64,000 nt of DNA from Spirosoma sp. KCTC 42546 (GTDB lineage: Bacteria; Bacteroidota; Bacteroidia; Cytophagales; Spirosomataceae), in the NCBI RefSeq assembly GCF_006965485.1, contig NZ_CP041360.1, positions 6,180,501 through 6,244,500 of the forward strand, written 5' to 3'. The notes beneath the pieces are model-generated. The model did not search any database, was not told the DNA's origin, and saw only the letters and a list, made by a program, of their open reading frames with translations. The stretch's first letter is position 1, and each line of letters starts with the position of its first letter. Below, piece by piece: positions 59,868-64,000 of this stretch. A program made the translations under genes and the position numbers.

Positions 59868-59871
59868 TCAA

Positions 59872-60519
59872 CTACAATTCGATCAATGCCATTCGTAATG
59901 CCTCAAGCACCATACCCACCCGACTTTTAACGTTCAATTTCTGGAACAACACTTCCCGATAACCATCTATTGTTCGGGGAGCCAGGCACATTATATCGGC
60001 AATTTCAACATAGGTTAAATCACTGGATGCGAGTTTGAGGAATTTAAGTTCGCGCTCATTTAGCTGAGGTATAGCTGGACTGTTGCCCGACTCACCTGGC
60101 TTTAAGTTCCGGATGAGTTTATTCGTCAGGAATTCTGAATAGTAGTATCCTTTCTTACTAACCTCATCCAGCGCCAGCCGTAATTCCGACGGACGACACC
60201 CTTTCAATAAGTACGCCCGAACGCCCAATCTGACCATTCTCGCCACCTGTTCCTCCTTATCAAACATAGAGAGCGCAATCACTTTCACTTCAGGATGGTT
60301 CTGTTGAAGGTACTTCGCCGTCTCAAAACCATCCATTTCAGGCATTTTCAGATCCAGCAAAAGAATATCAGGAATCTGCTTGCGCTTGAGATAACTAATT
60401 AGTTCGCGGCCGTTTTCGGCGACAAACAGCATGTCGTACCCATCATATTTTTGGATTAGCTCGGAGAGTGCCTGAGCGAGCAGATTATGATCGTCAGCAA
60501 TAGCAACGGTTGTGGACAT
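59872..60519 (-). CDS. NarL/FixJ-family response regulator
   Basis: The 215-residue protein has a receiver domain (Asp9/Asp10 pocket, Asp56 in ILLLDLKMPEMDGFE) and a LuxR-type HTH (about 145-210: LNERELKFLKLASSDLTYVEIADIMCLAPRTIDGYREVLFQKLNVKSR). It probably receives phosphate from the histidine kinase encoded just upstream (60602). A close relative of the same length lies at 63156, and the two align end to end by eye. Target genes are unknown. Confidence 0.92.
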   Translation of the reverse strand: MSTTVAIADDHNLLAQALSELIQKYDGYDMLFVAENGRELISYLKRKQIPDILLLDLKMPEMDGFETAKYLQQNHPEVKVIALSMFDKEEQVARMVRLGVRAYLLKGCRPSELRLALDEVSKKGYYYSEFLTNKLIRNLKPGESGNSPAIPQLNERELKFLKLASSDLTYVEIADIMCLAPRTIDGYREVLFQKLNVKSRVGMVLEALRMALIEL

Positions 60520-60601
60520 TTGGCGTAAGAGGGAGATTAGCTTTGTGCCTGAAAGTTAACCCGTTAGCCCGTTTTCTACACTATGTTGAATTAAGTATTT
60601 T

Positions 60602-61429
60602 CTAAGTAGATAAACTTAGTGGTAGTTTAATTTCAATACGAGTTCCTAAGCCTTGTTGTGTATCAACCAGGCAAGTACCTCCCAACAGTTGGGCACGCTG
60701 ATGCAGGTTGCGCATGCCTGACCCCGATTCACCTACCTGCCGGTTTGCAGTCTCGCTCAACTCAAAGCCCCGACCGTCATCAGCAATGGTAAGAACAAAG
60801 ATAGTGGACTGGTAATCAACGATAATTGTAAGCGTTTTAGCGCCAGCGTGTTTAATGGCATTGTTAAGGGATTCTTGAGCCATACGAAACAAAATAATCT
60901 CGGCTTCATTACCGAGTTCGCAAGGTTCACCAATTATCTGTAAATGAGTCTGGTAGCGTCCTGTTTGATTAATGCGCTCCAGTTCCAAGCCTAAGCTTTC
61001 CCGCAGCCCGAATCGTTGAATAGTGCCACTATCCAACGTTTTAGCTAATTGTCGGACCGCCAGAATCGTTCCCTCAATAGTTTGTACCATCCGGCTCACG
61101 GCTGACTGATGCGACGACTGCGTAAGTTCTTCCTCCAGCCCATTCAGGTGTAACATAGCTACCGAAAGCATTTGCCCAATGTTATCATGTAATTCCTGAC
61201 CGATGTATTCGAGGGTTTGGTTCTGAGTTTCGAGTTGCGATTGGAGAAGTTCGCGCTGGTAAGTTTCGTGAAGAGCTTGTTTTTCTTGCCGAAATTGGGC
61301 TTGACGGCGGCTAAAAAGTAGAGTAAATATAATACCAAACGTAACCAATAATACTAATACTATTGTAAAGGCAATAAACGAAATAATTATTTCATGTAAA
61401 TCATACTCAATATGGGTCTGAGTCATCAT
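60602..61429 (-). CDS. Sensor histidine kinase with one membrane segment (HisKA_3)
   Basis: The 275-residue protein has a single transmembrane segment (about 13-40), a short coiled coil and a HisKA_3 domain with the phospho-acceptor His81 (GQELHDNIGQMLSVAMLHLNG). The ATPase domain has AQESLNNAIKHAG, DDGRGFEL and GSGMRNLHQRAQLLGG. It has no periplasmic sensing domain. The gene overlaps the stop of the membrane protein gene upstream (61426) by four bases (ATGA), so that protein probably supplies the sensing function. NarL-type regulator 59872 follows downstream. Confidence 0.9.
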   Translation of the reverse strand: MMTQTHIEYDLHEIIISFIAFTIVLVLLVTFGIIFTLLFSRRQAQFRQEKQALHETYQRELLQSQLETQNQTLEYIGQELHDNIGQMLSVAMLHLNGLEEELTQSSHQSAVSRMVQTIEGTILAVRQLAKTLDSGTIQRFGLRESLGLELERINQTGRYQTHLQIIGEPCELGNEAEIILFRMAQESLNNAIKHAGAKTLTIIVDYQSTIFVLTIADDGRGFELSETANRQVGESGSGMRNLHQRAQLLGGTCLVDTQQGLGTRIEIKLPLSLST

Positions 61430-62103
61430 TCTCTGAAAGTGCGTTGCTTAGACAAAAAAGCTACAATAAATAAAGAATATAAAATCCAGTTAGTAGTTAT
61501 TCGAATACGCTCAAATAAAAGCAAATAAGTCTTACCGCCGTATGTTGCAATAAAATTATAAGCGCTTAGATTAAATAAAGTAATAATGCTAAATAGTAAC
61601 CAGCCCATACTAATCCAAAACAATGGGTAATCAACAAATGAATATGCAGTTTGAGTATTTAGCAAATTTTTCAAGTACAACAATACTATAACGATTATGA
61701 GCAAACTACAAATCGATTTAATAGTAGTTGGATATTGCTTAAGTAGTACTGAAAAATTCACAACAGTATCAATTAAAGTAGCTACTAAAACGATACTTAT
61801 AAAAATAAATATTAAATATTTATGCAGAACTAGTTCTTGTCGATACATTATCGCAATTAATATAAATTGAATTACAGCAAAAGGCCTGTATACAATTAAA
61901 TTGTTATGGATTAAACGAGCTAAAAACCAAGCCATTAGTTCAACTATTAACGTTACTATAATAAGTAATAGTGCATAACGACTGGCACGCGACAGAATTC
62001 GAAAACGAATAGCTCCCGTAATAATTCCTAAAATCAGAATAGAATGATAGACAGTAAAATACCAAGGGTATTCAATCATATAATTGAAATAGGACTTTAG
62101 CAT
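61426..62103 (-). CDS. Integral membrane protein, probable signal-sensing partner of a histidine kinase
   Basis: The 225-residue protein consists almost only of hydrophobic segments, six or seven by eye (about 15-35, 42-60, 70-86, 90-115, 125-148, 160-178, 195-220), with no known domain. The sequence is AT-rich relative to its neighbours. Its stop overlaps the histidine kinase start by four bases, so the two are coupled. I infer that it senses a membrane signal for the minimal kinase, but the family is not one I can name. Confidence 0.75.
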   Translation of the reverse strand: MLKSYFNYMIEYPWYFTVYHSILILGIITGAIRFRILSRASRYALLLIIVTLIVELMAWFLARLIHNNLIVYRPFAVIQFILIAIMYRQELVLHKYLIFIFISIVLVATLIDTVVNFSVLLKQYPTTIKSICSLLIIVIVLLYLKNLLNTQTAYSFVDYPLFWISMGWLLFSIITLFNLSAYNFIATYGGKTYLLLFERIRITTNWILYSLFIVAFLSKQRTFRE

Positions 62104-62264
62104 TTCACTAATAGTTGGTTATTGACCCTGCTATTTAAAAATAAGTGCATTAATATATGAATAAGCCTATAAAGCTTAAATAAATGTTTTATACTTATAA
62201 TTACAGTTGACTCATAGCCATAAAGCATTTATTTAAGCACCAATCATCACTTACTATATTTCAG

Positions 62265-62825
62265 TTAGGCTTGTAAATTGTCTCTTGAACTTGGTAGAGT
62301 GATAAAATCAGTTCCAGGGCAATCCGGCGGACAAGGTTTCCCATCATCTAAAACTGTCCCTTCCGTTTCATTAGGAAGGGGTGCTCCTACTCTAAAATGC
62401 CCTTCTGCATCTTCAGCTACTAAAACAAATGACATTTTATACTTCTCAATACCTATATCCTGAACCAGACCAGGACAGACCCTTATTTTGCCCGAATTGC
62501 CTGCTAAGTCAAGCAAATTCCTTACCTCGTTAGCGTCATAGCGTACCATTGTTACCTTCAAGAATGACAGCAGTGGAAGGGTTATAAGTTTCATTTTCTC
62601 GGCATACAGTTCGCGCATTGCCTTACCTTTGCTCACCGGTATGACCTGTGTAATCGATTCATATCCATCAATTCGATTTAATATCGCAATTTGAGAAAGT
62701 ACTAATGCACTTTCTGATGCGATTTCTTTAAGGGCTAATTCTGATAATGGAGATTTTTCGTCAGCAAAATCCTTTAACTGCTTAGCCAAAATCTCTAAAC
62801 GTTCGGTAAATTCAATAGACGTCAT
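62265..62825 (-). CDS. Hypothetical protein
   Basis: I do not recognise this 186-residue protein. It has a helical N-terminus (EFTERLEILAKQLKDFADEKSPLSELALKEIASES), a central hydrophobic helix (AEKMKLITLPLLSFLKVTMVRY) and a C-terminal segment with Pro and Cys (GKPCPPDCPGTDFITLPSSRDN). There is no signal peptide. It lies between the two NarL-type two-component loci and could belong to either or neither. Confidence 0.55.
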   Translation of the reverse strand: MTSIEFTERLEILAKQLKDFADEKSPLSELALKEIASESALVLSQIAILNRIDGYESITQVIPVSKGKAMRELYAEKMKLITLPLLSFLKVTMVRYDANEVRNLLDLAGNSGKIRVCPGLVQDIGIEKYKMSFVLVAEDAEGHFRVGAPLPNETEGTVLDDGKPCPPDCPGTDFITLPSSRDNLQA

Positions 62826-63155
62826 AGTTATAAAAATGAAAGTTTCAAAAAGTTAATTAGTTAACAATGCGAACATAGTTAGGTCTCTAAGCAGAAGCAA
62901 CTTCAACTCCAGCTCACCTCCTAATAACCAATTAATTATCAGCACTTTACCGACTACACAATTAAGTAAATACGGGGAATTTCCCGTATCCGACACCGTC
63001 TATTTCAGCACCTTATTTCCGGCTAATCACCCCTACTCTACGTCCTATATACTTCCCAATTTTATAGCGTCATTTTTATCCGCCATACCTTCCTGATGTC
63101 AGTTCCGCCGGGCCCAGGTCCGGCGGTCTGTTTCTATATAACATCAATTAGTTTA
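62826..63155. other. Intergenic region between hypothetical protein and second regulator
   Basis: No gene is visible in these 330 bases. CCGCCGG/CCGGCGG (63105-63111 with 63120-63126) forms a GC-rich hairpin about 30 nt after the response regulator stop on the minus strand. It is not followed by a T-run. The rest shows no strong signal. Confidence 0.5.
63105..63126 (-). terminator. Possible terminator of the second NarL-type regulator
   Basis: A 7-bp CCGCCGG/CCGGCGG stem with an 8-nt loop lies downstream of the 63156 stop. It lacks a U-tract, so the call is weak. Confidence 0.45.
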
Positions 63156-63806
63156 TTACAAGTCGATCAACCCGTGTCGTACGGCCTCGATCACCATACC
63201 TACCCGGGTTCGAACATTCATTTTTTGAAAAACGGCTTCCCGATAACCATCGATAGTGCGTGGGCTTACGCACATTTTATCGGCGATATCATTATAGGTC
63301 AGTTCGCTACAGGCAACTTTCAGAAATTCGTACTCGCGCTCATTAAGGTTAAAGGAGGAAATCGAGCCGTTCCCAAGGGGTGCATTCAGATTACGAACAA
63401 GTTGGGAAGTCAGAAAATCGGAATAGTAGAACCCTTTCGTCATCACATCATCCAGAGCTTGGTGAAGCTCCTCCGGGCGACAATCTTTAAGCAGATAACC
63501 CCTGGCCCCATTGCGAACCATACGGACGATATGGTCTTCCCGGTCAGTCATCGATAAAGCCAGCACACGTACCGATGGGTACTGCTGTCGAAGTTGCAGC
63601 GCTGTCTCGAAGCCATCCATAATGGGCATGTTCAGATCGAGCAATGTAATGTCAGGAAGTTGATTACCTCGTTGCAATTGATCGAGAAAATTGCGGCCAT
63701 TAGCAGCTATCAGCAAGATTTCATAATTATCAAATTTCTGGATCAGGTTGGACAGCGCTTCGGCCACCAGGTAATGGTCATCAACAATAGCAATGGAGAC
63801 AGGCAT
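63156..63806 (-). CDS. NarL/FixJ-family response regulator (relative of 59872)
   Basis: The 216-residue protein has the receiver signatures Asp9/Asp10 and Asp57 in ITLLDLNMPIMDGFE, a Lys in GYLLKDCRPEEL, and a LuxR HTH (EREYEFLKVACSELTYNDIADKMCVSPRTIDGYREAVFQKMNVRTR). It aligns along its whole length with the regulator at 59872, which suggests tandem duplication of the locus. The kinase gene upstream begins outside the window. Confidence 0.92.
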   Translation of the reverse strand: MPVSIAIVDDHYLVAEALSNLIQKFDNYEILLIAANGRNFLDQLQRGNQLPDITLLDLNMPIMDGFETALQLRQQYPSVRVLALSMTDREDHIVRMVRNGARGYLLKDCRPEELHQALDDVMTKGFYYSDFLTSQLVRNLNAPLGNGSISSFNLNEREYEFLKVACSELTYNDIADKMCVSPRTIDGYREAVFQKMNVRTRVGMVIEAVRHGLIDL

Positions 63807-63912
63807 GGCTTACGTAAGGATGAGTTCCTTGTTACTCACTGAAAAGTAGAGCCTTAAACCAATGAATCCAATACCTGAATCCAGTTATTTTTATCTCCTA
63901 CACATTTATGGT

Positions 63913-64000
63913 TTAACTGGATTGGTTACGGGGGATCTGGATTTCTATACGTGTTCCAGCACCAGGTTGGCTCACAACGCTACAAGTACCACCCAAGAGG
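63913..64000 (-). CDS. C-terminal fragment of a second sensor histidine kinase
   Basis: The last 28 codons of a gene cut by the window edge read LLGGTCSVVSQPGAGTRIEIQIP and end QSS. The kinase at 60602 ends LLGGTCLVDTQQGLGTRIEIKLP and a few more residues, so this is the ATPase-domain end of a related kinase. It is followed by the regulator at 63156. It is too short to give its sensing part. Confidence 0.85.
   Translation of the reverse strand, partial: LLGGTCSVVSQPGAGTRIEIQIPRNQSS

Overview
The window looks like chromosomal DNA of a Bacteroidota bacterium in the order Cytophagales, most like Spirosoma and its relatives. The signs are a type IX secretion C-terminal domain (23501-25516), promoters of the form TTG-N19-21-TAnnTTTG upstream of rpmH, rpmE, lysS and a thioesterase gene, start codons without Shine-Dalgarno sequences, a fused RibBA and a type B L31. 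No rRNA, tRNA, CRISPR array or intact insertion sequence was seen.

Layout. 1-8000: transporters (SSS fragment, MFS), a GNAT acetyltransferase, an amidase, a GH130-like protein and an M61 peptidase. 8157-12426: housekeeping block rpmH, rnpA, ctp-type protease, tsaB, coaX. 12798-14629: a secreted unknown and a ribbon-helix-helix/SPFH pair. 14756-19178: a probable deoxysugar (fucose-like) locus with AraC regulator, FucP-type permease, SDR and zinc dehydrogenase. 19277-27427: lysS, a cold-shock protein, PspC-like protein, glycosyltransferase, YbaB, a T9SS cargo protein, ribBA, trxA. 27504-41323: mixed metabolism (epimerase plus PfkB kinase, O-methyltransferase, CAP protein, pyruvate-oxidase-like TPP enzyme, cold-shock-domain protein, M20 peptidase, amidohydrolase) and a DUF5958-like gene broken by an in-frame amber codon. 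41669-42291: HicB/HicA-like toxin-antitoxin pair. 42667-46027: class Ia nrdA and rpmE. 46173-54211: an OmpR/histidine kinase pair followed by an OMF-MFP-RND heavy-metal efflux operon. 54269-59754: acyl-ACP thioesterase, a DUF1338 dioxygenase-like protein, a sugar isomerase-like protein, and a coupled dipeptide epimerase/AONS-like pair. 59872-64000: two related NarL-type response regulators, each with a histidine kinase, one with a small multi-spanning membrane protein.

The most unusual feature is a collection of long, often perfect, intergenic inverted repeats (23-36 bp arms) of several unrelated sequence families. Several abut stop codons exactly or encode the last residues and stop codon of the neighbouring protein. 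In the efflux region such hairpins sit at three gene junctions. A second notable signal is a run of six hexamers (about TnTAAn) at exactly 11-bp intervals upstream of the efflux operon, the geometry expected for a tandem OmpR/PhoB-family operator. It lies just downstream of the genes of an OmpR-type two-component system.
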